The notes below the pieces were generated by a model that had not been told where the DNA came from, ran no database searches, and saw nothing but the letters and a program-made list of their open reading frames with translations. Source: Bradyrhizobium paxllaeri (GTDB lineage Bacteria; Pseudomonadota; Alphaproteobacteria; Rhizobiales; Xanthobacteraceae). Taken from it: a DNA stretch of 64,000 bases. The DNA is taken from positions 7,472,501-7,536,500 of the forward strand of contig NZ_CP042968.1 of the NCBI RefSeq assembly GCF_001693515.2. Reading direction: 5' to 3'. This document shows, in pieces, positions 63,648 through 64,000 of this stretch. A program made the position numbers and the translations under genes. Numbering within the stretch: the first letter of the stretch is position 1; the number at the start of each line of letters is the position of its first letter.

Positions 63648-64000
63648 ATGGAGCGGATCTGGCTCAAGCAATATCCGGCCGGCGTACCAGCCGATATCGA
63701 CGTCAACCAGTACTCGTCGCTCGTTGAGCTGTTGGAAGAGAGCTTCAAGAAGTTCGCCGACCGCAAGGCGTTCATCTGCATGGACAAGTCGATCAGCTAC
63801 CGCGACCTCGACGATATGTCGGCCGCGCTTGGCGCCTACCTGCAGAGCAAGGGCCTGCAGAAGGGCGCCCGCGTCGCGCTGATGATGCCGAACGTGCTGC
63901 AATACCCGGTGTCGACCGCCGCCGTGCTGCGCGCCGGCTATGCTGTCGTGAACGTCAACCCGCTCTACACCCCGCGTGAGCTCGAGCATCAGCTCAAGGA
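63648..64000 (+). CDS. fadD: Long-chain acyl-CoA ligase, N-terminal fragment
   Basis: Starts at ATG 63648 with AGAGGGG upstream and runs off the window end. The N-terminus MERIWLKQYPAGVPADIDVNQYSSLVELLEESFKKFADRKAFICMDKSISYRDLDDMSAALGAYLQ and VALMMPNVLQYPVSTAAVLRAGYAVVNVNPLYTPRELEHQLK match E. coli FadD closely. It activates long-chain fatty acids with CoA. Confidence 0.92.
   Translation, partial: MERIWLKQYPAGVPADIDVNQYSSLVELLEESFKKFADRKAFICMDKSISYRDLDDMSAALGAYLQSKGLQKGARVALMMPNVLQYPVSTAAVLRAGYAVVNVNPLYTPRELEHQLK

Overview
The window reads as a chromosomal segment of a Bradyrhizobium-like alphaproteobacterium. Supporting signs are high GC, a minCDE operon preceded by a CtrA-type box, an NdvA-type glucan exporter, a TAXI-type binding protein, a palindromic intergenic repeat of the kind common in Rhizobiales, and a seryl-tRNA-synthetase-like amino acid:[carrier protein] ligase of the type first described in Bradyrhizobium. 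I see no rRNA, tRNA, CRISPR array, insertion sequence or prophage. Both ends cut genes: an HlyD-type adaptor on the left and a FadD-type acyl-CoA ligase on the right.

Layout. 1-2641: HlyD tail, palindromic repeat, a DsrE-family secreted protein, and a TAXI binding protein overlapping a TagO/VasI-like protein. 3196-16243: the most distinctive region, two divergent operons. The minus operon (7788 down to 3196) has a carrier protein, a FATP-type acyl-CoA ligase, a second carrier protein, another adenylate-forming ligase and an SDR reductase. The plus operon (8028 to 16243) has an acyl-CoA-dehydrogenase-like flavoprotein, the amino acid:[carrier protein] ligase, MetY-like and MetA-like homoserine enzymes, a GNAT-like protein, a class IV aminotransferase and a ThDP enzyme. 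A cupin and a NYN-domain nuclease follow (16508-17670). I infer an NRPS-free pathway that works on carrier-protein-bound amino acids; the product is unknown.

18046-24591: a peptide-type ABC binding protein, an MpaB-family oxygenase, an MFS transporter, a lytic transglycosylase, a His-rich secreted protein and a small zinc-ribbon protein. 24673-28718: a tungstate/molybdate-type ABC operon with two binding proteins and a divergent regulator. 28742-33315: GNAT, threonine ammonia-lyase, and an overlapping response regulator/histidine kinase pair. 33331-37039: small envelope or secreted proteins and a divergent promoter with a CtrA-like box. 37047-37615: a HigA-type antitoxin beside a broken toxin gene, with an intact operator palindrome. 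37670-42845: DMT exporter and divergent MocR regulator, small ORF, MscS channel.

43056-45696: a nitronate-monooxygenase-like protein divergent from an acyl-CoA ligase, sharing a palindrome. 45769-47597: minCDE. 48195-50359: a membrane protein and a Leu/Ile/Val-type binding protein with an extra N-terminal domain. 50541-56013: thioesterase, SDR, one-component regulator, aldehyde dehydrogenase and a second nitronate-monooxygenase-like protein. 56231-64000: a Cys-containing exported protein, a DedA-type protein, HisE, a Gly/Tyr-rich secreted protein, an NMT1-like binding protein, the glucan exporter, a D,D-carboxypeptidase and FadD.
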